A DNA stretch of 20,266 bases from assembly GCA_051881695.1 (NCBI GenBank), contig JBJEQJ010000043.1, positions 1-20,266 on the forward strand. The letters run 5' to 3'. Source of the stretch: CAYJFG01 sp051881695. Its GTDB lineage: Bacteria > Bacillota > Clostridia > Oscillospirales > Acutalibacteraceae. Positions 7,906 through 15,406 of the stretch are shown here, in pieces. The notes beneath the pieces are model-generated. The model searched no databases. It worked only from the letters and a program-made list of their open reading frames with translations, and was not told where the DNA came from. The translations under genes were made by a program, and so were the position numbers. Each line of letters starts with the position of its first letter. Position 1 is the stretch's first letter.

Positions 7906-8095
7906 CGTTATATTTATTTTCCTGAACAAATTTTTTAAGCCATGCTTTTTTTATATTGTTTTTTAACTCAGTTCCAAGCGGACCGTAATCCCATGTGTTG
8001 GCGAGTCCTCCGTAAATTTCCGAGCCGGGATAAACAAAACCCCTCTGCTTGCAAAGCGCAACAATTTTGTCCATTGTTTTTTTACTGTTTTCCAT
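7906..8095 (-). pseudogene. glyS: Truncated glycyl-tRNA synthetase, N-terminal ~63 codons only
   Basis: The minus-strand frame starting at 8095 reads MENSKKTMDKIVALCKQRGF, then YPGSEIYGGLANTWDYGPLG and KKAWLKKFVQENKYNV, which is the N terminus of the homodimeric (alpha2) class II glycyl-tRNA synthetase. Intact enzymes run to about 460 residues and continue with the class II motifs; here homology stops after NV at ~7906 and the frame runs through the 24-bp repeat (ESKKIAE) into IFAKSS and a stop at 7862-7864. All class II catalytic motifs 2 and 3 and the anticodon-binding domain are missing, so it cannot charge tRNA. A good promoter remains upstream, but the start has only AGG touching the ATG as a ribosome site. 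A complete glyS must exist elsewhere in the genome. Confidence 0.88.
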
Positions 8096-8145
8096 CCTAT
8101 ATGTATTCTTTCATAAGAAAATATATACAAATCTTTACTTTAAAT

Positions 8146-8174
8146 ATTTTAATGATATATAACCTTGATGTCAA
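8146..8174 (-). promoter_or_regulatory. Promoter of the truncated glyS
   Basis: On the minus strand TTGACA (8174-8169), a 17-nt spacer and TAAAAT (8151-8146). Transcripts would start near 8139, cross the glyS remnant with no terminator in between, and run into the leuA T-box leader, so it may give leuA a second, upstream promoter. The 8175-8419 stretch beyond it is very AT-rich and holds nothing else I can name. Confidence 0.7.
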
Positions 8175-8419
8175 GTTTTGAACTGTATTTAGATGAAAAA
8201 TTAAAGATAATATTTCCTTTTAGAAATAAACTGAATTATATTTTGTTGTGACTGATATTTTGCTTATAAAAAAATTTTTTGTCTAATTTGTTGCTAATAT
8301 ATTAAAATTGTTAGAATTTATGTAAAATTATATACGGATAAAAGACAGAATGAATAAAAAGCGTGTTAAAATTTGTTAGTTATCACTATTAAAAATTACC
8401 ACAATACAACATTTTTTAT

Positions 8420-8448
8420 TTGATTTTATATTATCAAAAAAGTATAAT
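8420..8448 (+). promoter_or_regulatory. Promoter of the amylase-esterase gene
   Basis: TTGATT (8420-8425), 17-nt spacer, TATAAT (8443-8448). The leader of about 100 nt contains a C-rich block, TTTTAGCCCCCGGCAG at 8467-8482, that stands out from its AT-rich surroundings; I cannot assign it to a riboswitch class. Confidence 0.75.
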
Positions 8449-8553
8449 TATCCTTGATCGTGGCATTTTAGCCCCCGGCAGTTTATATGGAGATAAATAC
8501 TTCTTAAATTGTCGTATTTTTAGGTTTTTTGAAAGTAAGAAAGGATGAAACAA

Positions 8554-11500
8554 ATGGCAAATACTTCTCGGAAATTTGTCGCAGTATGTCTTGTTGTTGC
8601 TATGATGCTCAGTGTTCTGTTCATCGGCTCTTCAAGCTACAGTGCGGCAAACAGCAGTTCAGAGGCGTTGTCTGTATCTTGTATGTATGGAGATATCAAT
8701 GGTGACGGAAAAATTAATTCGCAGGACTCTCTGACAATTCAGAAACATATTGCGAAGATAATGATGTTGACAGGTTATAAATTCACAGCAGCAGATGTAA
8801 ATGCTGACGGAGAGATAACTGCCTTGGATGTATTGTTTATCCAAAAGTTTATGGCGAAAATCATTTCTGAGTTTCCGGCAGGTGAATACTATACTATCAG
8901 CAATACCGATTGGCGGACATCTACAATATCTTATGAGATTTTTGTCCGCAGTTTCTGCGACAGTGACGGGGACGGAATTGGTGATTTTAGGGGTATTGCA
9001 TCAAAGGCATCTTACCTCAAGGACCTTAATGTGGGTTGTGTATGGCTTATGCCCATTCATGAATCCCCCTCGTACCACGGATATGATGTAATTGATTACT
9101 ATTCCACTAATGATGATTACGGCACAATAGATGATTTTAAATATATGCTTAGTGTTTTACATCAGTATGATATAAAAGTTCTGATAGATTTTGTTGCAAA
9201 TCACTCCTCATCACAAAACCAATGGTTTATTGATGCTTTGAGCAATCCTGACAGCCCTTATGCTGATTATTATGAGTTTACAGATGAGCCGGATTCAACC
9301 TCCGGCTGGAGATACAATGAAAAGTACGATAAATATTACAGAGGTAATTTTTCAGAGGGAATGCCTGACTTGAACTACCAAAATAAAGCCGTATGGACGG
9401 AAATGGAAAATGTAGCCGGATATTGGCTTGAAACCGGAGTTGACGGATTCAGACTTGACGCTTCGATGCTTATTGATCCGGATTGGGATATGACTCACGA
9501 GTGGTGGAGGGATTTTGAAAGCTATGTAAAGTCAAAAAATCCCGATGCATTTGTTGTAGGCGAAAACTGGACAACAAATACAGATGCTGTTGCCTCATTC
9601 TTTAACTGTATGGATTCTTCCTTTGATTTCCCACTTCAAGAACAGATTATGAAACTTGCCGGAGGAGAGCAACTGAATATTGTCGGCTTTGTAAACAGAG
9701 AATTACAACTGCAAAAAAGGTATGCAGACACAACTCCCAATGTACCAAAAACATCTGTAATGACAACATTTTTAAATAATCACGACCAAACAAGAACAGT
9801 ATCTTATTTGGGCTCTGTTGAGAAAGCAAAGCTTGCCGCCGCAATTCAGTTAACCCTGCCCGGAATGCCCTTCATTTATTACGGTGAGGAACTGGGACAA
9901 CTAAGTAATTCTACCGATCCAAACAGACGAGAGGCTATGGACTGGTATGCTTCCGCCAAAGGGGAAGGTATGTGTGTTTTAGATGAAAAATTCTTTGGAG
10001 TACCTTCAAAATACACCATACCTGATGACGGTATTTCTTTGGAAGAAGAAATTAATGACAAAAACAGTATTTATAACTATTACAAAAAGCTTACTCAACT
10101 TCGTACAGATTATCTGATATTCTTTAGCGGTAATTATTTTTCAATAGAATCAAAAAGCCTGAATTGTTATACCGTTACTGATGAAAATTATCCTTATGGT
10201 ATGTTTGTTGCACATAATGTAACAGAGAGCAATATTGAATTAAATACATTATATGATTTTACCGATTTGATAAGCGGAAAAAGTTATAAGACAGGCGATA
10301 CGGTTACAATCGCTCCTTATACAACAATCGTTGCAAAATATGACGGAATAGATAAAAAGTATTCACTATTTAAGGAAATACAAAGTAAGGATATTCCTGT
10401 TACTTTTAATGTAACAATACCTGAAAAATTGCCGGAGGGAGCAAATGTAAGTATCGGAACTAATATGAACGGTTGGAATCCTACAGATACTGATTGGTTT
10501 ATGACAAAAATAGATGATCTTCACTATCAATTAAACGTAAATTTGGACTCAACTTATGTAAGTGAAGCTATTGAGTATAAATATACGGTTCAAATTGACG
10601 GTCAGGACTTTGCGTGGGCTCATACTGAGGGTGACGCAGATGGTAAGGATATAGGTAACCGCATTTATGCAATAGATTATGAAGATAATGTAATAAATGA
10701 TACTGTAGCAATGTTTAAAAATGGATTGGGTAATACAACAGTAACAAGCGGAACTCTTGAAACCTTCACGCTTGATATGCCACAGTATTCAGATAACAGA
10801 ACAAGAACAATTCATGTCTGGCTTCCCGAAGGTTACGATTCAAAGAATACTGACAAAAAATATCCGGTATTCTATATGCACGACGGACAGAATCTTTTTG
10901 ATATGTATAAATCATATGCAGGAGAATGGATGGTTGACGAGGCAATTGCCGATATGATGGCTAACGGTTATGAGGGTGCAATAATTGTAGGTATTGAAAA
11001 TTCTGCTGACAGATGGAATGAATACAGTCCTGAATGGGATAATGTCGGCTCTTCATTGCCGAATAATTCATCAGCCGGAGATTATGCACAATTTGTTGAT
11101 AATCCGTCAGGAGATAAATACGGTGAATTCATTGTTAATACATTAAAACCGTATATTGACAGTCACTATAATGTTCGTACAGATAAAAACAGTACCGGTA
11201 TCGGCGGAAGCTCAATGGGCGGATTGATTTCTTATTATATAGGAATGAAATATACCGATGTATTCGGTCAGGTGCTTTCTTTTTCTCCGGCATTCTGGAT
11301 GTATAGTGAAGATACTATTGCTTCAGTAGTTGATTCATATGATTACAGTAATATTGACAATCTTCCGAAAATTTTCCTTTATACCGGAGGAGCAAACCAA
11401 ATGGAGAAAGATACAATCCCTTATGTAGATTTGGTTTACAATAAAATGACAGAAAACGTTTATCCTGAAAATAAGCTTAATACACTTACAGATACCACAA

Positions 11501-11574
11501 AAGATCATAACGAGGCTGCATGGTCGGAATATTTCCCCCTAGCATTCAAGTGGTTAGTAGGATTTGCAGCATAA
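8554..11574 (+). CDS. Secreted dockerin - GH13 amylase - starch-binding-like - esterase fusion enzyme
   Basis: About 1006 residues. Signal peptide 1-~31 (SYSA/ANS). Type I dockerin ~45-103 with two calcium loops, DINGDGKINSQD (47-58) and DVNADGEITALD (81-92), which should plug the enzyme into a cohesin-bearing scaffold. GH13 barrel ~117-530 plus C domain to ~605: calcium loop DSDGDGIGD (136-144), DFVANH (Asp212, His217), GFRLD (nucleophile Asp302), VGE (acid/base Glu337), NNHD (Asp411). A beta-sandwich ~613-718 (VSIGTNMNGWNP) resembles CBM20/CBM48 starch-binding domains. The C terminus (~730-1006) is an alpha/beta-hydrolase esterase of the PF00756 type: YMHDGQNLFD, nucleophile Ser887 in GSSMG, His985 in DHNEAAW. 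Start 8554 is preferred over 8545 because AAAGGA abuts 8545 but is ~8 nt from 8554. Own promoter and terminator; visibly more AT-rich than proS or leuA, which hints at separate ancestry. Confidence 0.93.
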   Translation: MANTSRKFVAVCLVVAMMLSVLFIGSSSYSAANSSSEALSVSCMYGDINGDGKINSQDSLTIQKHIAKIMMLTGYKFTAADVNADGEITALDVLFIQKFMAKIISEFPAGEYYTISNTDWRTSTISYEIFVRSFCDSDGDGIGDFRGIASKASYLKDLNVGCVWLMPIHESPSYHGYDVIDYYSTNDDYGTIDDFKYMLSVLHQYDIKVLIDFVANHSSSQNQWFIDALSNPDSPYADYYEFTDEPDSTSGWRYNEKYDKYYRGNFSEGMPDLNYQNKAVWTEMENVAGYWLETGVDGFRLDASMLIDPDWDMTHEWWRDFESYVKSKNPDAFVVGENWTTNTDAVASFFNCMDSSFDFPLQEQIMKLAGGEQLNIVGFVNRELQLQKRYADTTPNVPKTSVMTTFLNNHDQTRTVSYLGSVEKAKLAAAIQLTLPGMPFIYYGEELGQLSNSTDPNRREAMDWYASAKGEGMCVLDEKFFGVPSKYTIPDDGISLEEEINDKNSIYNYYKKLTQLRTDYLIFFSGNYFSIESKSLNCYTVTDENYPYGMFVAHNVTESNIELNTLYDFTDLISGKSYKTGDTVTIAPYTTIVAKYDGIDKKYSLFKEIQSKDIPVTFNVTIPEKLPEGANVSIGTNMNGWNPTDTDWFMTKIDDLHYQLNVNLDSTYVSEAIEYKYTVQIDGQDFAWAHTEGDADGKDIGNRIYAIDYEDNVINDTVAMFKNGLGNTTVTSGTLETFTLDMPQYSDNRTRTIHVWLPEGYDSKNTDKKYPVFYMHDGQNLFDMYKSYAGEWMVDEAIADMMANGYEGAIIVGIENSADRWNEYSPEWDNVGSSLPNNSSAGDYAQFVDNPSGDKYGEFIVNTLKPYIDSHYNVRTDKNSTGIGGSSMGGLISYYIGMKYTDVFGQVLSFSPAFWMYSEDTIASVVDSYDYSNIDNLPKIFLYTGGANQMEKDTIPYVDLVYNKMTENVYPENKLNTLTDTTKDHNEAAWSEYFPLAFKWLVGFAA

Positions 11575-11586
11575 AAACACAAAAAT

Positions 11587-11639
11587 GGCATACACATTAC
11601 CTGTTACATTATTACAATGGTAGTGTGTATGCCGATTTT
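11587..11639 (+). terminator. Terminator of the amylase-esterase gene
   Basis: A 15-bp stem with one G-U pair: GGCATACACATTACC (11587-11601) against GGTAGTGTGTATGCC (11619-11633), followed by GATTTT. It begins 12 bp after the stop codon. Confidence 0.8.
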
Positions 11640-11712
11640 CATACCATAAATGTTGTGTATGTGAGATTTCCATTATCATCATAACAATCCTTATGTCTTT
11701 GAAATTTAGCGT

Positions 11713-11736
11713 TTTCAGCAATTTTTTTAGACTCTA
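11713..11736. repeat. 24-bp direct repeat, right copy
   Basis: Identical over 24 nt to 7882-7905 and in the same orientation, 3831 bp away. On the minus strand it again reads ESKKIAE, here inside a 44-codon frame without a start codon near its beginning (about 11639-11773). It lies just upstream of the proS promoter. Confidence 0.9.
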
Positions 11737-11740
11737 TATG

Positions 11741-11769
11741 TTGAAAAAGCGATGTAAATCGGCTATAAT
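11741..11769 (+). promoter_or_regulatory. proS promoter
   Basis: TTGAAA (11741-11746), 17-nt spacer, TATAAT (11764-11769), giving a short leader of about 45 nt. No T-box sequence is present in it, unlike leuA. Confidence 0.8.
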
Positions 11770-11820
11770 ACAAATATTATGGGGTTTTATACATACAACC
11801 CAAAGAAAGGGTAGATAAAA

Positions 11821-13257
11821 ATGGCAGAGAAAAAAATGGTAAAGGCTATTACCTCTATGGACGAGGATTTTGCCAAATGGTATACAGATATTGTTAAAAA
11901 AGCCGAGCTTATTGAATATACAAGCGTAAAGGGTTGTATGGTAATACGACCGTACGGTTATGCAATATGGGAAAATATACAGAGAATATTAGACGGAATG
12001 TTTAAGGCAACAGGACACGAAAACGTGTGTATGCCTATGTTTATTCCCGAAAGTCTTTTGCAAAAGGAAAAAGACCATGTTGAGGGCTTTGCGCCTGAGG
12101 TTGCATGGGTTACTCACGGCGGAAACGAAAAGCTTGAGGACAGACTTTGCGTTCGCCCGACGTCTGAAACGCTGTTTTGCGAGCATTATGCAAATATAAT
12201 CCAAAGCCACAGAGATTTGCCGAAGCTTTATAACCAGTGGGTGAGCGTTGTGCGCTGGGAAAAAACAACCCGCCCGTTTTTAAGAAGCAGAGAGTTCCTC
12301 TGGCAGGAGGGACACACTATTCACGCAACGGCGCAGGAGGCTGTTGAAGAAACTGAGCGAATGTTAAACGTATATGCAGATTTCTGCGAAAATGCTCTTG
12401 CTATGCCTGTTGTTAAGGGAAGAAAGACAGACAGCGACAAGTTTGCAGGTGCAGAGGCAACCTATGCAATAGAAGCGCTTATGCACGACGGTAAGGCTTT
12501 GCAGGCAGGAACCTCGCACTATTTCGGCGACGGCTTTGCAAAGGCGTTTGATATAACCTTTACTAACAAGGAAAACAAGCTTGAGTATCCGCATCAGACC
12601 TCTTGGGGCGTTACAACACGCTTAATCGGTGCAATTATTATGACGCACGGCGATGATAACGGCCTTGTACTTCCGCCGGCAGTCGCTCCGATTCAGGCAG
12701 TAATTATCCCTGTTGCACAGCACAAGCCGGGCGTGCTTGAAAAGGCAAACGAGCTTAAGGAAATGCTTTCTAAAACAACAAGAGTAAAGCTTGACGACAG
12801 CGACAATTCACCGGGCTGGAAGTTCTCTGAATATGAAATGAAGGGCGTTCCTGTTCGTATAGAGATAGGGCCGAGAGATATTGAAAATAATCAGTGCGTA
12901 GTTGTAACACGCCACAACCGTGAAAAAACAGTTGTATCGCTCGACGAGCTTGAAAAGACAGTGAGCGAAAAGCTTGCACAGGTGCATAACGGAATATACA
13001 AAAAGGCTCTTGAAAACAGAGAAAAGAAAACATACTCCTGCAAGACTATGGAGGAAATAATAGAAAAGCTTGAGAAAAACGGCGACGGCTTTGTAAAGGC
13101 TATGTGGTGCGGAGATGAAGCCTGTGAGGATACGGTAAAGGAAAAAACAGGCGTAGGCTCACGCTGTATTCCGTTTGAGCAGGAACAGATTTCTGATAAA
13201 TGCGTATGCTGCGGCAAGCCTGCAAAGCATATGGTAATGTGGGGCAAGGCGTATTAA
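11821..13257 (+). CDS. proS: Prolyl-tRNA synthetase, eukaryote/archaeal type
   Basis: Charges tRNA-Pro with proline in the cytoplasm. The 478-residue length, lack of the ~180-residue editing insertion of the E. coli-type enzyme, and the C-terminal extension identify the eukaryote/archaeal-type form found in a subset of bacteria including many clostridia. VRPTSET (111-117) is the proline/ATP-site signature; motif 2 lies at RPFLRSREFLWQEGH (from Arg151), and motif 3 at GVTTRLIGAIIMTHGDDNGL (from Gly263, Arg267). The C terminus has a zinc-ribbon-like set, Cys430, Cys435, Cys461 and Cys464, and ends in the conserved Tyr (WGKAY). AGAAAGGG at 11804-11811 is 9 nt from the ATG. metA follows 66 bp later on the same strand. 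Confidence 0.97.
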   Translation: MAEKKMVKAITSMDEDFAKWYTDIVKKAELIEYTSVKGCMVIRPYGYAIWENIQRILDGMFKATGHENVCMPMFIPESLLQKEKDHVEGFAPEVAWVTHGGNEKLEDRLCVRPTSETLFCEHYANIIQSHRDLPKLYNQWVSVVRWEKTTRPFLRSREFLWQEGHTIHATAQEAVEETERMLNVYADFCENALAMPVVKGRKTDSDKFAGAEATYAIEALMHDGKALQAGTSHYFGDGFAKAFDITFTNKENKLEYPHQTSWGVTTRLIGAIIMTHGDDNGLVLPPAVAPIQAVIIPVAQHKPGVLEKANELKEMLSKTTRVKLDDSDNSPGWKFSEYEMKGVPVRIEIGPRDIENNQCVVVTRHNREKTVVSLDELEKTVSEKLAQVHNGIYKKALENREKKTYSCKTMEEIIEKLEKNGDGFVKAMWCGDEACEDTVKEKTGVGSRCIPFEQEQISDKCVCCGKPAKHMVMWGKAY

Positions 13258-13286
13258 TTTATAAAACGCCATAACCCCGGTATACT
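13258..13286 (+). promoter_or_regulatory. Possible metA promoter
   Basis: TTTATA (13258-13263), 17-nt spacer, TATACT (13281-13286). The -35 is weak, and no terminator separates proS from metA, so read-through from proS is equally possible. No SAM riboswitch is seen in the short gap. Confidence 0.35.
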
Positions 13287-13323
13287 GATAAGGTATGTGA
13301 ATTAAGGGAAAGTGGGGAGAAAG

Positions 13324-14253
13324 ATGCCGATAAGAATACAGAATGATTTGCCCGCAAGAGAAATATTAGAGTCTGAAAATATATTTGTAATGCCGTATGA
13401 CAGGGCGGCAATGCAGGATATAAGACCGCTTAAAATAGTTATATTAAATCTTATGCCGACGAAGGTTGTAACGGAAACACAGATTTTAAGGCTGCTTGGC
13501 AACTCTCCGCTTCAGGTGGATATAGAGCTTTTGCAAACAGCTACCCATACTCCGAAAAATACATCTCAGCGACATTTAACAACCTTTTATAAAACCTTTG
13601 ACGAGATAAAGGACCAAAGCTTTGACGGTATGATAATTACCGGCGCACCGGTTGAGCTTATGGAGTTTGAGCAGGTAGACTATTGGCAGGAGCTTTGCAG
13701 TATAATGGAGTGGTCCAAAAAGAATGTGTACTCCACCTTCCATATCTGCTGGGGCGCACAAGCCGGGCTTTACTACCATTTCGGAATTCCCAAGTATGAG
13801 CTTGGCGGCAAGGTAAGCGGTATTTACAATCACAGAGTGCTTAACGCCAATCATCCGCTTATGAGGGGCTTTGACGACAGGTTTAATATGCCTCATTCGC
13901 GTTACACGGGCGTTATGCGTGACGATATTGACAGGCACGATGAGCTTGAGGTGCTTGCAACCTCCCGTATGGCGGGGGTTTCTATTGTGTGCAACAAAAA
14001 CGGCAGACAGTTTTTTGTTATGGGTCATGCAGAGTACGACAGAAATACGCTTGCAACAGAGTATTTCAGAGATTTAAACAAGGGGATAAATCCGCAGATT
14101 CCGTATAATTATTTTCCGGATAACGACCCTTCCGCAACTCCGCCTATGAAATGGCGCAGTCATGCCAATATGCTTTATACAAATTGGCTTAATTATTATG
14201 TATATCAGCAAACGCCGTATGACCTTGAGGATTTAAAAAAGCTTTTTGAATAA
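13324..14253 (+). CDS. metA: Homoserine O-acetyltransferase (MetA family)
   Basis: Activates homoserine by acylation for methionine synthesis. The 309-residue protein begins with the family's typical MPIRIQNDLPAREILESENI and has the catalytic residues at canonical positions: Cys142 (HICWGAQ), His235 and Glu237 (GHAEYD). Residue 111 is Glu, in GAPVE; work on Bacillus cereus MetA showed that Glu111 marks use of acetyl-CoA, whereas E. coli has Gly and uses succinyl-CoA. I therefore infer an acetyltransferase even though the family name is homoserine O-succinyltransferase. The ATG at 13324 is preferred to the in-frame GTG at 13312: GGAG at 13316-13319 precedes it by 4 nt and it gives the normal N terminus. 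It follows proS and ends at a clear terminator. Confidence 0.96.
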   Translation: MPIRIQNDLPAREILESENIFVMPYDRAAMQDIRPLKIVILNLMPTKVVTETQILRLLGNSPLQVDIELLQTATHTPKNTSQRHLTTFYKTFDEIKDQSFDGMIITGAPVELMEFEQVDYWQELCSIMEWSKKNVYSTFHICWGAQAGLYYHFGIPKYELGGKVSGIYNHRVLNANHPLMRGFDDRFNMPHSRYTGVMRDDIDRHDELEVLATSRMAGVSIVCNKNGRQFFVMGHAEYDRNTLATEYFRDLNKGINPQIPYNYFPDNDPSATPPMKWRSHANMLYTNWLNYYVYQQTPYDLEDLKKLFE

Positions 14254-14264
14254 AAATTAAAACT

Positions 14265-14290
14265 TCCCTCGGAGCTTCCGGGGGATTTTT
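14265..14290 (+). terminator. Intrinsic terminator after metA
   Basis: TCCCTCGG (14265-14272) pairs with CCGGGGGA (14278-14285), one G-U pair, loop AGCTT, followed by five T. It lies 12 bp after the metA stop. Confidence 0.88.
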
Positions 14291-14343
14291 AATTTGCCTT
14301 AAAGCTGTCTGCCTCTTTATTTTGCGTTGGCAGCATATCAATA

Positions 14344-14386
14344 ACAGCTTAAAATTACAGCTTAGATAAAGCTTTTTACAGCTTAG
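14344..14386 (+). promoter_or_regulatory. LytTR-type operator: repeated ACAGCTTA(G) boxes
   Basis: Two identical 9-mers ACAGCTTAG at 14357-14365 and 14378-14386 are separated by exactly 12 bp, with a third ACAGCTTA at 14344-14351. LytTR regulators such as AgrA bind pairs of direct 9-bp repeats close to ACAGTTNAG with a 12-13 bp spacer, so both sequence and spacing fit. The boxes end 10 bp upstream of the -35 of the LytTR gene, the position expected for an activator and for autoregulation. Confidence 0.7.
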
Positions 14387-14396
14387 TTAATTTTGC

Positions 14397-14425
14397 TTGA
14401 TGTTACACCTTGCGTTAAATATAAT
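14397..14425 (+). promoter_or_regulatory. Promoter of the LytTR-DUF3021 operon
   Basis: TTGATG (14397-14402), 17-nt spacer, TATAAT (14420-14425). The -35 departs from consensus (TTGATG versus TTGACA), compatible with a need for activation from the adjacent boxes. Confidence 0.7.
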
Positions 14426-14467
14426 ATAATTGCAGCTGTGAAAGGACTATTTTTCAGGAGGGATAAA

Positions 14468-14905
14468 ATGAAAATTACTCTTAACGAGGATGCAGCTTTT
14501 GAAGAAACTCAAATAATAATCAACTGCAAAAGCGTTGACGAACAGATTTTAGCAGTTGTTGCTTCTTTAAAGGTTTTTGACAGAAAAATCACAGGCTTTA
14601 AAGACGGACGCACCTATATTCTGGAGGCATCTGAAATTCTGTATATAGATACTGTTGATAAAAGAACTTTTTTTTATACGGAAAAGGATGTTTACGAAAC
14701 TCCGCTGAAGCTCTATGAGCTGGAGGAAAGACTAAAGGGTTGTGACTTTTTCAGAGCAGGCAAGTCCTCTGTTGTAAATTTTAATCAGATTAAATCGTTA
14801 AGACCGGAGTTCGGCGGAAAGCTTCAGCTTACAATGAATAACGGCGAATGTATTTACGTTTCAAGACAGTACGCAGGTACTGTGAAAGAAAAATTAGGTA
14901 TATGA
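14468..14905 (+). CDS. LytTR-family DNA-binding transcriptional regulator
   Basis: A 145-residue cytoplasmic protein with no phosphoacceptor (receiver) domain. Residues ~45-145 form a LytTR DNA-binding domain: EILYIDTVDKRTFFYT, VYETPLKLYELEERL, FFRAGKSSVVNFNQIKSL and GKLQLTMNNGECIYVSRQYA are its typical blocks. The N-terminal ~45 residues are a short domain usual in one-component LytTR proteins paired with DUF3021. AGGAGGG at 14457-14463 is 4 nt from the ATG at 14468; an in-frame upstream TTG at 14393 lies within the promoter and is not used. The DUF3021 membrane protein gene starts 25 bp after the stop and probably modulates the regulator. LytTR-like boxes upstream suggest autoregulation. 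Signal and regulon unknown. Confidence 0.93.
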   Translation: MKITLNEDAAFEETQIIINCKSVDEQILAVVASLKVFDRKITGFKDGRTYILEASEILYIDTVDKRTFFYTEKDVYETPLKLYELEERLKGCDFFRAGKSSVVNFNQIKSLRPEFGGKLQLTMNNGECIYVSRQYAGTVKEKLGI

Positions 14906-14930
14906 TTTAAAAAAGGAGCTAAGATGCGTT

Positions 14931-15401
14931 ATGAAGAAATTTTTAGAATATGTGGTAAAGCTTAAAACAACTGTTTGCCTGTGCTTTACGGCGAGCGTGA
15001 TTGTGTTTTCCGTAATAGCCGTCTTTTACGGCGGCGGAGCAATAAGCGTTGCAACGGTATTTCAGCTTTTGGGTATTTCCGTTGCAGCAAGCGTTATTCA
15101 ATTTGTTGCCTTTTCCGAAGTTATAATTAAAAGAATGCATTATGCCTTAAGAATGTGCATATTTCTGCTTCCGTTCTCCGCTGTGATAACGGCGTTTGCA
15201 GTAATATTCAATTGGTTCCCGATAGAAAATCTCGGCTCGTGGATTACCTTTTATGTGATTTTTATTTTGATTTTCATAGCAACGACAATCGGATTTGAAA
15301 TATACTTCAGAATTACCGGTAAAAAATATGACGGACTGCTGGGAGAATACAAAAGAAAGAGGCAGCTTAACAGCGCTGACAAAACAGAAAAAATCAAATA
15401 A
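14931..15401 (+). CDS. DUF3021 four-helix membrane protein
   Basis: A 156-residue protein with four hydrophobic segments at about 13-35, 39-63, 71-93 and 100-122, short loops and a basic C-terminal tail (YKRKRQ). Its size, layout and position right after a LytTR gene match DUF3021, which regularly partners LytTR regulators in Firmicutes and is thought to hold or inhibit the regulator at the membrane; that role is inference here. The translation start is slightly ambiguous: AAAGGAG at 14912-14918 is 12 nt from the ATG at 14931, while an out-of-frame ATG at 14924 lies at a more normal 5 nt and opens only a 14-codon frame (MRYEEIFRICGKA plus stop). That could lower expression of this protein relative to the regulator. 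Confidence 0.88.
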   Translation: MKKFLEYVVKLKTTVCLCFTASVIVFSVIAVFYGGGAISVATVFQLLGISVAASVIQFVAFSEVIIKRMHYALRMCIFLLPFSAVITAFAVIFNWFPIENLGSWITFYVIFILIFIATTIGFEIYFRITGKKYDGLLGEYKRKRQLNSADKTEKIK

Positions 15402-15406
15402 AAAAG

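Noticed and set aside
11639..11773. 44-codon minus-strand frame containing ESKKIAENAKF and ending TYTTFMV
   Set aside because: It has no start codon near its beginning and no ribosome site. It may be a remnant linked to the 24-bp repeat, but I cannot support it as a gene.
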